From Cellvibrio zantedeschiae (lineage in GTDB: Bacteria > Pseudomonadota > Gammaproteobacteria > Pseudomonadales > Cellvibrionaceae), in contig NZ_BMYZ01000003.1 in assembly GCF_014652535.1 (NCBI RefSeq), positions 518,864 through 582,863 of the forward strand: a stretch of 64,000 nt of DNA, written 5' to 3'. The notes below the pieces were generated by a model that saw nothing but the letters and a program-made list of their open reading frames with translations, had not been told where the DNA came from and searched no databases. A program made the translations under genes and the position numbers. Below, piece after piece: positions 18,258 to 26,857 of this stretch; positions within the stretch are counted from its first letter, which is position 1, and each line of letters begins with the position of its first letter.

Positions 18258-18584
18258 TTAGTTTTTAATTGTTCGAATGTATTCAAACAGTTTTTTCGGT
18301 ATTTCATGATTATTTTTCATTGCATAATCAGAAACAAAAGCAAATTCTTTGGACTGATTATTTAAGACATTAGTCCCATGTATAAAGTCAGACGTAACCA
18401 AATTCAAACTATCTTTTAAGTATTTCAAAGAGCTTGATTTAATTCCGCGCTGCGCAAGCTCTTCCAGCAATTTCTCCAACACTTCTATTTTTTCTTGTGG
18501 CAAAGCTTTTAGTACATGAGCTTGATCTTTATTGCTCAGCAATGAAAATGAAAGCGCCAATTTCTTTTGCGTAGGGTTAAACAT
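18258..18584 (-). CDS. Mini-FliG: 108-residue protein at the fliG position
   Basis: Full-length FliG has about 330 residues: an N domain binding FliF, a middle domain binding FliM and a C domain interacting with the stator. This gene, exactly between fliF and fliH, encodes only 108 residues. The first part (QKKLALSFSLLSNKDQAHVL, KALPQEKIEVLEKLLEEL) resembles the helical repeat of the FliG N domain (AxLLLSLGEEDAAEVLKHL-type). No torque-helix charges or middle-domain EHPQ-type motif are present, and only 23 bases separate its stop from fliH, so no remainder of fliG is left. Identity as an N-domain-only FliG is likely but rests on weak similarity and position. Confidence 0.6.
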   Translation of the reverse strand: MFNPTQKKLALSFSLLSNKDQAHVLKALPQEKIEVLEKLLEELAQRGIKSSSLKYLKDSLNLVTSDFIHGTNVLNNQSKEFAFVSDYAMKNNHEIPKKLFEYIRTIKN

Positions 18585-18587
18585 AAT

Positions 18588-19922
18588 TCACTTCATCCAC
18601 TCTTGTAGATCAGCAATTAGCTTTTCACGTTCGGCTGAAGATATTTCTCTTTGGTTATCTCGAGACTTGTTTAATGCTCGCATGAAAAAGGTTATGGCGG
18701 ATATCAGCATCACCAATGAAACAACCAATGCAATAAGATTTGGTTTAGTGATGCTGGTATAGTCTTGATTACTATTATTCGCTACAGCGCTCTTAGCAAC
18801 ATCCGGATCTTCTTGAGACAAATCATTTGAAGTCACATGCTTAGAATTTCGGCTGGCAGCAATAATAGAAATTGTGTCGCCTCGAGCAGCATCCATACCG
18901 ATGGAGTTGAATATCAAATCCTGTAGCGCATCTTTTTCAGATTTAGCTAGCTCGCCTTGAATTACCACTGCTGCAGATATTTTTTCGATACTGCCGACTG
19001 GATAAACAATTTCTGAACGTTCTTTTGAATACGCAAACTCTTCCTCTTTAAGATTTTGGTTTTGACCTGTACCTTGAGCTTCATCGACATCAGATTTTTT
19101 TTCTGATTGTCTCGATTTCAATAAGTATCCTTTTCCTGTGCGAGAATCAGGTACATAATTTTCCTCTACGGTGACTTTTTTCTTTTTATCAAACTTCACA
19201 TCAACAGTAACGCTGTAAGCGGTATGATCAAAGTAGCTGGATAATAATTTTGAAATTGAATTGGTATATTTTTGTTCCAGGGTATTTGTTTCTGCACTAT
19301 AGGTCTCATCTGAGTCACGAGTGAGAATTATGCCATCGTCCGATAAGATTACTATTGAACCAGCTGAAAGAGAGGGGATAGCAGCAGCAATGATTTGCTG
19401 GACGCCTCGAACCATTCCAGAATCAACTACCGTATTTTCTTTAAATGTTAATATGACAGAAGCTTTTGAATCTTCTTTTTTCTCTTCAAAGATTGATTGT
19501 TTTTTAATGGCTAAATGAACTCTTGCATCTTTAATGCCTTTTATTAACCGAATAGATCTAACAAGCTCTTCTTCCATTGCTCTTTGATAATTAATCCCTT
19601 GTACAAACTCTGAAAGTCCATACTCACTATTACTAAACATTTCCAAACCTACCCCATTTTTTTGCGGGATTCCTTTGGTCTCAAGCACCGCATGTGCTTT
19701 CAGCACGTCCTCACTTTTAATAAGAATTTTTTTTGAGGATTCATCATATTTGTAATCTATTGCAGCACTCGTCAAAGTATTAGTAACACTCGTTTTTTCC
19801 AAATCAGTTATTTCTACCGGAAAAAGCGATACCCAAGTTGGAGATATCATCCACCATACTATCGATAGAATTATCATTAATATGGCAACTACGCCAACAA
19901 TTGTAACTTGTTTATTGTTCAT
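18588..19922 (-). CDS. fliF: MS-ring protein FliF, short form
   Basis: FliF builds the membrane ring that houses the export gate. Two membrane segments flank a periplasmic part with ring-building motifs (DYKYDESSKKILIKSEDVLK, LETKGIPQKNGVGLEMFSNS, FVQGINYQRAMEEELVRSIR, IKGIKDARVHLAIKKQSIF). At 444 residues it is about 100 shorter than common FliF; the second half of the periplasmic region and the cytoplasmic tail are reduced. The tail still ends with a helix (REKLIADLQEWMK) like the one that inserts into the FliG N domain, which fits the mini-FliG encoded three bases downstream. Confidence 0.92.
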   Translation of the reverse strand: MNNKQVTIVGVVAILMIILSIVWWMISPTWVSLFPVEITDLEKTSVTNTLTSAAIDYKYDESSKKILIKSEDVLKAHAVLETKGIPQKNGVGLEMFSNSEYGLSEFVQGINYQRAMEEELVRSIRLIKGIKDARVHLAIKKQSIFEEKKEDSKASVILTFKENTVVDSGMVRGVQQIIAAAIPSLSAGSIVILSDDGIILTRDSDETYSAETNTLEQKYTNSISKLLSSYFDHTAYSVTVDVKFDKKKKVTVEENYVPDSRTGKGYLLKSRQSEKKSDVDEAQGTGQNQNLKEEEFAYSKERSEIVYPVGSIEKISAAVVIQGELAKSEKDALQDLIFNSIGMDAARGDTISIIAASRNSKHVTSNDLSQEDPDVAKSAVANNSNQDYTSITKPNLIALVVSLVMLISAITFFMRALNKSRDNQREISSAEREKLIADLQEWMK

Positions 19923-19931
19923 ATTGATTTT

Positions 19932-20252
19932 TTATATCTGCAATTTAGAAATTTCTTGGTAAGCTTCAAATACTTTGTTCCTTACCTCTACCAGAAACTG
20001 TACTTCCGTCTTAGCTTTGTTCATTGCTATAACCATGTCATGTACCGGTATATTTTCGCCACTTATATATTTTTCAACTAAACCATCTGCATATTTAATT
20101 TGATTGTCTGCACTTAGAATTGCATTTAAAAATGGATTGTTATCGACGGATCTAGACGATTCTAATTGATTTAAATTTGCGCTTAAAAATGCATCGCTAA
20201 CATTTATGTTGGCTTCGGCTGCTAATATTTTGGGTAGGGCTTCAATAGTCAT
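19932..20252 (-). CDS. fliE: Rod/MS-ring junction protein FliE
   Basis: A 106-residue protein with the typical FliE C-terminus (VHDMVIAMNKAKTEVQFLVE followed by VRNKVFEAYQEI). FliE joins the MS ring and export gate to the proximal rod. Its start overlaps the flgC stop by one base (TAATG). The order flgB-flgC-fliE-fliF is canonical. Confidence 0.94.
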   Translation of the reverse strand: MTIEALPKILAAEANINVSDAFLSANLNQLESSRSVDNNPFLNAILSADNQIKYADGLVEKYISGENIPVHDMVIAMNKAKTEVQFLVEVRNKVFEAYQEISKLQI

Positions 20253-20641
20253 TACTTAGCCCCCAGCTCAAGCGCACTACGTACCATTTGCGCATTAATA
20301 TTGTAAGCTTTGACATTAGCCTCATACGCTCTGGTTGCAGCAACCAAAGTCGCCATTTCTTTTGTTGGGTCGATATTTAAATAATAGGCATTACCATGAA
20401 TGTCAGCGTTCGGATTTGTAGGATCACTAATTGATTTCGTTGTAATATTTTTATTCGATAACTCACTCGATGATAATTGATTTGAAAATTTTGATTGGGC
20501 ATTACTCAAAAAGGAACTTGCTTCTGCTGAAGATGAAAAAGAAACATCGACAAGTGAAAGACGTAACATCGCCATTTCAATTCTTGTGCGTTCATAATCC
20601 ATGCCCATTCCTGCAATATTATTTATTGATAATTCACTCAT
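20252..20641 (-). CDS. flgC: Proximal rod protein FlgC
   Basis: A 129-residue rod protein. The N-terminal axial motif is modified (INNIAGMGMDYERTRIEMAM) and the C-terminal part carries the characteristic PTKEMATLVAATRAYEANVK element. It overlaps flgB by four bases (ATGA). The N-terminal motif is less conserved than in motility flagella, in line with the divergence of the whole set. Confidence 0.88.
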   Translation of the reverse strand: MSELSINNIAGMGMDYERTRIEMAMLRLSLVDVSFSSSAEASSFLSNAQSKFSNQLSSSELSNKNITTKSISDPTNPNADIHGNAYYLNIDPTKEMATLVAATRAYEANVKAYNINAQMVRSALELGAK

Positions 20642-20982
20642 TTTTTGCCTCCATAAACCAACTCAAGTAGCCCAAATTTTTTCTGAATAACGTCTGCTAT
20701 AACTTGATATCTTAAGCCTGCATCTGAAGCTGCAACAACTTCAGAATCCAATGAAATTTTCTTTGCTGTAGCATCTACAACATGCTCAGAAATTTCGTCA
20801 TCCAGTGTACTTGTTCCTGAGCTACCAAGATCTGCTTTAACTAGCGAATCAAAATGTGCTGATTTTGCTACATATCCATGACTATTTGCATTTGCAATAT
20901 TCTGCGTTGCAACATAGGCCTTAACACTTTCTACAGATAATCCGTATTGGGCAGAATCAATAATGGAATAAATTGAAGTCAT
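20638..20982 (-). CDS. flgB: Proximal rod protein FlgB
   Basis: A 114-residue protein with the rod-protein motif VATQNIANANSHGYVAKSAH and a C-terminal helix (DAGLRYQVIADVIQKKFGLL) typical of FlgB. It follows flgI by four bases and overlaps flgC by four. Together with FlgC, FlgF, FlgG and FliE it completes a full rod set. Confidence 0.9.
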   Translation of the reverse strand: MTSIYSIIDSAQYGLSVESVKAYVATQNIANANSHGYVAKSAHFDSLVKADLGSSGTSTLDDEISEHVVDATAKKISLDSEVVAASDAGLRYQVIADVIQKKFGLLELVYGGKK

Positions 20983-20986
20983 GTTC

Positions 20987-22087
20987 TTACTCTATAATTA
21001 ATTCTGCGTGCAATGCACCAGCTGTTTTAATTGATTGCAAAATGGTAATGATGTCTCTGGTGGTTAGATGGATTCTATTGAGCGCAACTACCAGATTTGC
21101 AACAGTGGTTCCCTCCGGAAGACTCACAGGAGTGCCTGACTCTTCTGACACTTTTAAATTGACATTAGGCACCAACAAGCTTTGCACACCATCACCATTA
21201 ACAAGGGCACTATTAGGTTGAGAGGCTGTGTATTTAGTACTAACTTCAATTTTTAAATTGCCATGTGCAATACTCACTGCACTTATCACTACATTACTTC
21301 CCGCAACAATTGTTCCGGAACGTTCATTGATAACAACTTTTCCATGAGTATCAGGTGTTATTTCAAGTCCCTCGAGTCTTGAAAGAAAATCAACCCTGTC
21401 ACTTCCTTCCGGCATAATTAATTTGATTTTTCCTGGATGCACTGACTTTACGGAATTCGATAGCCCACTCACTTTAATTGCATTGGCTATTTTGGAAGAG
21501 GTGGTGTAATCGGGATTAGCCAATACAATATTTATTTCATTGCCCTGCGGAGTGTCTGCCAATGTGCGTTCCAATGTCGCACCATGTACAATTTTGCCCA
21601 CTGTAGGATGGTTTTTTGTCATTGAGTTTTTATCTTGCTCGTACTCATAACCACCGACCGTCAATGGACCTTGAGCAAAAGCGTAAATTTTCTCATCAAG
21701 CCCATACATTGGCGTTAACACTAATGTTCCACCAGTTAAGCTTCTTGCATCACCAATTGATGAAACGGCTATATCAAATTGATCTCCAATCTCTGAAAAA
21801 CTTGAAATTTTTGCAGTTATCATTACCGCTGCCACATTTCGACTTTGAATATCTCTGTCTTCCAAAGACAAACCAAAATGGCTCAGCGTATTTTTTAATG
21901 ACTGAATTGTCATTTTATTTTTGGCAGAGTCGCCTGAACCACTTAGCCCTATTACGATGCCATATCCTATAAGTGATTCATCTTTAACGTCTTGAACTCT
22001 GGCAAGCTCTTTTAATCTCACTGAATTTGCATGAGCAACGTCAAGAAATAATAATCCGATGAATAAAAAAAATATTTTATATTTCAC
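20987..22087 (-). CDS. flgI: Flagellar P-ring protein FlgI
   Basis: A 366-residue periplasmic protein with a signal peptide ending DVAHA|NSV and the FlgI signature blocks (RLKELARVQDVKDESLIGYG, LVIGL-like IVIGLSGSGDS, ARSLTGGTLVLTPMYGLDEK, YAFAQGPLTVGGYE). It forms the bushing ring around the rod in the peptidoglycan layer. It starts with GTG, which overlaps the flgH stop (GTGA). Presence of P and L rings separates this system from injectisomes, which use a secretin. Confidence 0.95.
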   Translation of the reverse strand: MKYKIFFLFIGLLFLDVAHANSVRLKELARVQDVKDESLIGYGIVIGLSGSGDSAKNKMTIQSLKNTLSHFGLSLEDRDIQSRNVAAVMITAKISSFSEIGDQFDIAVSSIGDARSLTGGTLVLTPMYGLDEKIYAFAQGPLTVGGYEYEQDKNSMTKNHPTVGKIVHGATLERTLADTPQGNEINIVLANPDYTTSSKIANAIKVSGLSNSVKSVHPGKIKLIMPEGSDRVDFLSRLEGLEITPDTHGKVVINERSGTIVAGSNVVISAVSIAHGNLKIEVSTKYTASQPNSALVNGDGVQSLLVPNVNLKVSEESGTPVSLPEGTTVANLVVALNRIHLTTRDIITILQSIKTAGALHAELIIE

Positions 22088-22641
22088 AGAACACCTAGCG
22101 AATTAAAGAAGCGATATAAGATATTTTGCTTTTGCGAACGACTAATATCGCCAATACCAGATATCTCTAGTTTTGCTTCTGATATCTGATATGAAAATAT
22201 ACTATTATTTTTAGATACGTCTTTTGCTCTAATTAAACCGGTAACAGTAATACTCTGCTTTTCACCGTTTATAGTTATAGTTTGAGCTCCATTAATTCTA
22301 AGCATTCCCTCTGGCAATATTTCTACCACTGTCGCACTTAATTGCGTAGAAACTTTTCCTTTTCGACTGGTTTTACCATTTCCTTCGTCGCTAGCACCAA
22401 TACCAACACCCGCACTAACCTCATTGCTAGTGTTGTGTGCTCTTGCACTTATGTCAGTTTTCTTTTCAACACCTGTGCCTGCCGATGCCTCCGCTGATGT
22501 AGTCTCTACAACATACACGACTATAGGCTCACCAAGGCTATAGGATTTTGCATCACTAACAAGCGGTTGGTATTTATCAATATCTGCGGCAAAAGCAGAT
22601 GAACAAATAATTCCTAATAGTAAATATTTAATTTTCAACAT
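22084..22641 (-). CDS. flgH: Flagellar L-ring protein FlgH without a lipobox
   Basis: FlgH forms the ring in the outer membrane. The core is recognisable (KSYSLGEPIVVYVVETTSAE, QLSATVVEILPEGMLRINGA, QTITINGEKQSITVTGLIRA, LYRFFNSLGVL). At 185 residues it is shorter than usual. Most FlgH proteins are lipoproteins; here the signal region reads LLLGIICSSAFAADI, where the only cysteine is preceded by Ile-Ile rather than a lipobox and an AFA|A signal-peptidase I site follows. It thus appears to be secreted without lipid. The gene overlaps flgA by 14 bases. Confidence 0.92.
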   Translation of the reverse strand: MLKIKYLLLGIICSSAFAADIDKYQPLVSDAKSYSLGEPIVVYVVETTSAEASAGTGVEKKTDISARAHNTSNEVSAGVGIGASDEGNGKTSRKGKVSTQLSATVVEILPEGMLRINGAQTITINGEKQSITVTGLIRAKDVSKNNSIFSYQISEAKLEISGIGDISRSQKQNILYRFFNSLGVL

Positions 22642-23320
22642 ATATCGTATCTTTTTCTCTTAGCGTACCAGTGAGTATTACGCCACTGGTCAATATGCGT
22701 ATTTTTATTTTTTGATCTGGAGCAGAAACATCTTCCAAACTAATAGCATCCATTTCAATTTTTAATCCACTGTCAATTAAAACAGCTTTAACATTGGTAT
22801 TTCTTTCTAACAATAAAGGAGAAGATAAATGCTCGCTAAATATTATTTGTCCCTTACTACTGCGCTTCGTCAAACGTTTACCAACAATATTACTTTCACT
22901 AAAATTCCTAACACCAAAAAATGGCGCAACATTTACAGTTTTTAAAATTACAGCGTCTGAGGTAATTATTGCACCTGCATTCTGATCTTTCGCGAACGTC
23001 CAAACATCTTTATACAATTCAAAGGCTACATTTACTGTTGACTTAACCTTTTGTTTATTTTCACGAGCCTCCACCCACACAACCTTAAACCTTCCTTGCA
23101 ACGGCGAACTTACTATTATCTGAGTGACATCAGAGCTATCAGGTGCATCTGTTTCTGTTAATTTCAATGGAGAAATTGATGCTTTTTTGTAATCTCTTGG
23201 AAGATTTTTGCATGCAGCGACTTCCCAAGTTTGCACACGGTTAGAGCTATTCATATGTGATATCACACCAGAACAATCAATTATTCCACCAATGATAACT
23301 GCCCCTAACGTGCGTAGCAT
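22628..23320 (-). CDS. flgA: P-ring assembly chaperone FlgA
   Basis: A 230-residue periplasmic protein with an N-terminal hydrophobic export signal and a SAF-like C-terminal domain (KDQNAGAIITSDAVILKTVN, NIVGKRLTKRSSKGQIIFSE, KIRILTSGVILTGTLREKDT). FlgA assists polymerisation of FlgI around the rod. It lies four bases after flgG and overlaps flgH, so it belongs to the rod-ring segment flgFGAHI. The placing of flgA between flgG and flgH differs from enteric operons, where flgA is divergent. Confidence 0.88.
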   Translation of the reverse strand: MLRTLGAVIIGGIIDCSGVISHMNSSNRVQTWEVAACKNLPRDYKKASISPLKLTETDAPDSSDVTQIIVSSPLQGRFKVVWVEARENKQKVKSTVNVAFELYKDVWTFAKDQNAGAIITSDAVILKTVNVAPFFGVRNFSESNIVGKRLTKRSSKGQIIFSEHLSSPLLLERNTNVKAVLIDSGLKIEMDAISLEDVSAPDQKIKIRILTSGVILTGTLREKDTIYVEN

Positions 23321-23324
23321 TTAA

Positions 23325-24086
23325 TTAGCGCCGTAAATTATTAATTGTTTCTAGTATCTGATCAGCCGTTTGAATCAATCGCGCATTTAATTGATAAGCT
23401 CGTTGAGCTAATAATAAATCACTCATCTCATCGACTAAATTTACATTAGACATTTCAAGAAAACCTTGTGCGAGAGTAGTTTTGCTAGTGCTCGTTGATT
23501 CCAATTCAGCCTCACCACTTTGTTTCGTAGGCTGAAATATTTGATTTCCAATCGATTGCAAATATTCAGGATTATTAAATCGAACAATATTGATGCTACC
23601 TACGTCTAAAAAATTTCCATCGCCCATGTCAGCTGACACCAAGCCATTTGGTGCAATTCTCACACCTTTATTGCCTGTAGGAATATTGATGTCCGAGCTA
23701 AGTAATGAGCCATCATGAGCAACTAGTCTTCCGTCAGCATTTACGCCGAGATGACCAAGTTTTGTATAAACCAAATCACCATTCTCGGTTTCAAGTTCAA
23801 TAAAGCCGTCGCCAATAACAGCCACATCTAAATATTTTCCCGTTTGCTTAATATCGCCTTTGGAAAAATCAGTCGCTTTATTCGCAATACTGACTCCCAT
23901 GCCTTCAAAGTTTGATTTTTGAACTGGCTCATGCTGAATATTTCCTGCACTAATAAGCTCACTAAATCCAACAGATGCTTTTTTAAACCCTGGAGTCTGC
24001 ATGTTGGCAACGTTGTGAGAAATTGAGTTAATCCACTCTTGATTTGCTTTCAATCCATTCTCAGAAATATGTAGTATCTCTAGCAT
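23325..24086 (-). CDS. flgG: Distal rod protein FlgG
   Basis: A 253-residue rod protein with the N-terminal motif WINSISHNVANMQTPGFKKA, the central DVAVIGDGFIELETENGDLV and YTKLGHLGVNADGRLVAHDG elements, and the C-terminal block GFLEMSNVNLVDEMSDLLLA followed by QRAYQLNARLIQTAD. Length is close to the FlgG norm of about 260. It forms the distal rod that crosses the P and L rings. Confidence 0.94.
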   Translation of the reverse strand: MLEILHISENGLKANQEWINSISHNVANMQTPGFKKASVGFSELISAGNIQHEPVQKSNFEGMGVSIANKATDFSKGDIKQTGKYLDVAVIGDGFIELETENGDLVYTKLGHLGVNADGRLVAHDGSLLSSDINIPTGNKGVRIAPNGLVSADMGDGNFLDVGSINIVRFNNPEYLQSIGNQIFQPTKQSGEAELESTSTSKTTLAQGFLEMSNVNLVDEMSDLLLAQRAYQLNARLIQTADQILETINNLRR

Positions 24087-24095
24087 TCCAATTAC

Positions 24096-24794
24096 CTATT
24101 TTCCTATTTGGTTTATTCCGACATCAAGCACACTGCTGTAGGCAGTCATAGCTCTTTGTAACATTTCAATATGGCGAGAGATTTCTATAATTTTCGTCAT
24201 ATCACTTTGTATATCGACATTTGAGGCTACTAAAGCTCCCTGAACAACTTTGGGATCCGTTGCTTCTTTGGCATCACTCGGGGATAAGTAAACTCCATTG
24301 CCAGCCGGACTTAACGTAAAGTTTTCTGGTAATGAAATCATTTTTAATTTATCAACATACTCACCGCCCGAGAACACACTGCCATCAGAATGAACGGTAA
24401 AGCCAGGTTTCAAAGCGGTGATGTATCCATTAGTGCCTACAACTTTGTATTTTCCCAAGCACAGCGTACCTGCTTCATCTAAATTGAAATGCCCGTTGCG
24501 CGTGAGAAAAGTTCCCTCGTCAGATTCAACTTGAAACCAATCACCAGAATTTATTCCTATATCATTTGAACTTTGAGTTAAACGCAACGCGCCCAATTTT
24601 TTATCTGGTGCAACACTGTAGGAGTTATCAATTTTTTGATTTAGCAAAATTTTTTTAAACTGATTACCATCAAGATAAGTTTTCTCTTGAAGAAATCCAT
24701 CGCTATTAACATTGCTTGAATTGTGCGCAATCGAGTTCATTCGCTCGATTTCAACCCTCATAACTCCGGCATAAGCCATTATCGGATCTGTCAT
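24096..24794 (-). CDS. flgF: Proximal rod protein FlgF
   Basis: A 232-residue rod protein paralogous to FlgG, with RMNSIAHNSSNVNSDGFLQE near the N-terminus, GDWFQVESDEGTFLTRNGHF in the middle and VVQGALVASNVDIQSDMTKI at the C-terminus. The gene overlaps flhA by four bases (ATGA) and lies nine bases before flgG. It is a little shorter than typical FlgF. Confidence 0.9.
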   Translation of the reverse strand: MTDPIMAYAGVMRVEIERMNSIAHNSSNVNSDGFLQEKTYLDGNQFKKILLNQKIDNSYSVAPDKKLGALRLTQSSNDIGINSGDWFQVESDEGTFLTRNGHFNLDEAGTLCLGKYKVVGTNGYITALKPGFTVHSDGSVFSGGEYVDKLKMISLPENFTLSPAGNGVYLSPSDAKEATDPKVVQGALVASNVDIQSDMTKIIEISRHIEMLQRAMTAYSSVLDVGINQIGK

Positions 24795-26857
24795 ATACTC
24801 TCTGCCATTTGCTCAAATTCAATTATGCCTGACGACACAACGCTGACACGTTCATCAATCTCATTAATTGATATTACTTTTAATAGGGGTAATGCTCTAC
24901 GCATCACTTTTTTAACAAATTTTCTCACCGGCGCTGCGCACAAAATTACCGGGCTGACATTTGCTTTTAATAATTTTTCAGTTTCTTTCGATATTTTATT
25001 AATTAATGTGTCTATTTCTTTTGGTGATAGTGGTGAAGCATTGATGTCTGTGTATCCAGCGGAAGCCAATAATTTTCTTTCTATATTGGGATAAAATGTA
25101 ATTGCATGAATTTTTCCCTCACTATCGCAAACTGATTCGCAAATACTGGCCTTAAGTTTTTGCCGGCAGCTTTCTACCAGTTCTTCAGGATCTTTTACAG
25201 TGCGCCCCAAATCGGCAATTACTTCAAAAATTGCTGTTATATTTTTTATAGGTACTTGTTCAGCCAAAAGTCCTTGTAAAATTTTTTGTATATCCGAATA
25301 AGTAAACATTGCAGGTATTACATCATCAACCACATTGCCTAATTCAGATCTACGCAAATCTATTATCTTCTCTACTTCTGCTCTCGTTAAAAAATGACCT
25401 GCGTATCGCTTGGAAATTTCCTGTAGATGAGTTAGCAACACTGTCTCGGGTTCAATCAAAGTGTATCCGAGGTTTTGTGCAGCTGTTCTTAATTCAGGAT
25501 TAATCCATTTGGCTGGGAGACCATAGGTAGGCTCTCTAGTGCTTTCACCTTCAATTTCTGTGCAATCACCTCGCGGATTAATTGCTAACAAGCAGTCAAA
25601 CTTCAGTAATCCAGAAGCGAAGCTCTCGCCCGCAATATAAATTTTGTATTCATTTGGTCGCTGTTTAACATCTTTTTTAAACGTTAGTGTTGGCAATACA
25701 AGACCCAATTCGTTTGCAATATTTTTTCTCAAAATTGAGATTCTACGCTCTATGTCGTATTCTTCTTTTGCAAAGAAATCATGCAGAACACTGCCTATTT
25801 TTATTTCAAATGGTTCCGTGATCATGTCTTCATAGAACTGCTCATTTTCTATGAGCCGCTTAGGCTCCTCTTTTGTACTTTGAGCTGTTTGTTGCTTCTT
25901 TTTACCTTGATAGATCAACCATGCAATGCCACCGAAAATAGCAATCAAAATAATTATCGGCAATTTTGGCAACCCTGGAATAAATGCTTCGACGACTAAT
26001 GCCACTAATAAAATCGCTATCGTCTTGGGATGAGCAGAAAATTGTTTGAAGACTTCAACTCCCAAGCGAGCATCGGTTGCGGCTCTGGTAATGATAATTC
26101 CAGACGCCACCGCAATTATTAACGATGGTATTTGCGTTACAATTCCGTCTCCAACTGTTAATAATGTATATCTATGTAAAGCATCGCCCCACGACATACC
26201 TCTTTGCGCAATACCAATTGAAAGCCCACCAATAATATTGATGATGATAATGACGATTCCTGCTACAGCATCGCCTTTAACAAATTTTGATGCACCATCC
26301 ATTGCGCCATAAAAATTCGATTCCTTTTCCAGCTGTGAGCGTCGTCTTTTTGCTTCATCGGTATCAATAATTCCCATATTTAAATCTGCATCAATACTCA
26401 TCTGTTTACCCGGAAGGGAATCGAGGGTAAACCGCGCAGCTACCTCGGCAACACGTTGGGCTCCATTGGTAACAACGATATATTGAACAACAATAAGAAT
26501 AAAAAATATTACCAATCCAATAACATAGTTTCCTGCAACAACATGGGCTCCTACTGCGTCGATTACTTCACCTGCATCGCCATTTTGCAAAATTAATCTA
26601 GTTGTCGATATATTCAACGATAATCTAAACAAAGTCGTCATTAATAGTAGAGATGGAAATGTAGAAAACTCTAATGGCTTTTCCGTGTAAAAAGTTACTA
26701 ATAAAATTAACAGTGCTACCGAAAAATTTGTCAGCAAAAGAAAGCTTAAAACGCCTTTGGATATAGGAACAAATAGGATCATTAAGATTCCTATCATGCC
26801 GATGATCAGGATTAAATCCTTTGCACCTAAAAAAATACTTGCAAACCGCGCCTGCAT
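24791..26857 (-). CDS. flhA: Type III export apparatus protein FlhA
   Basis: A 688-residue protein with an N-terminal region of about eight membrane segments, the FHIPEP signature around FTLDSLPGKQMSIDADLNMG and GIIDTDEAKRRRSQLEKES, and a large cytoplasmic domain that forms the nonameric ring receiving substrate-chaperone complexes. Normal length and intact conserved blocks point to a working export gate. Its ATG overlaps the flhB stop in TAATG, and its stop overlaps the flgF start. Confidence 0.97.
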   Translation of the reverse strand: MQARFASIFLGAKDLILIIGMIGILMILFVPISKGVLSFLLLTNFSVALLILLVTFYTEKPLEFSTFPSLLLMTTLFRLSLNISTTRLILQNGDAGEVIDAVGAHVVAGNYVIGLVIFFILIVVQYIVVTNGAQRVAEVAARFTLDSLPGKQMSIDADLNMGIIDTDEAKRRRSQLEKESNFYGAMDGASKFVKGDAVAGIVIIIINIIGGLSIGIAQRGMSWGDALHRYTLLTVGDGIVTQIPSLIIAVASGIIITRAATDARLGVEVFKQFSAHPKTIAILLVALVVEAFIPGLPKLPIIILIAIFGGIAWLIYQGKKKQQTAQSTKEEPKRLIENEQFYEDMITEPFEIKIGSVLHDFFAKEEYDIERRISILRKNIANELGLVLPTLTFKKDVKQRPNEYKIYIAGESFASGLLKFDCLLAINPRGDCTEIEGESTREPTYGLPAKWINPELRTAAQNLGYTLIEPETVLLTHLQEISKRYAGHFLTRAEVEKIIDLRRSELGNVVDDVIPAMFTYSDIQKILQGLLAEQVPIKNITAIFEVIADLGRTVKDPEELVESCRQKLKASICESVCDSEGKIHAITFYPNIERKLLASAGYTDINASPLSPKEIDTLINKISKETEKLLKANVSPVILCAAPVRKFVKKVMRRALPLLKVISINEIDERVSVVSSGIIEFEQMAESI

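Noticed and set aside
18258-18584. Mini-FliG as a frameshifted or interrupted full-length fliG
   Set aside because: The stop is followed by only 23 bases before fliH, so no downstream fliG sequence exists that a frameshift could restore.
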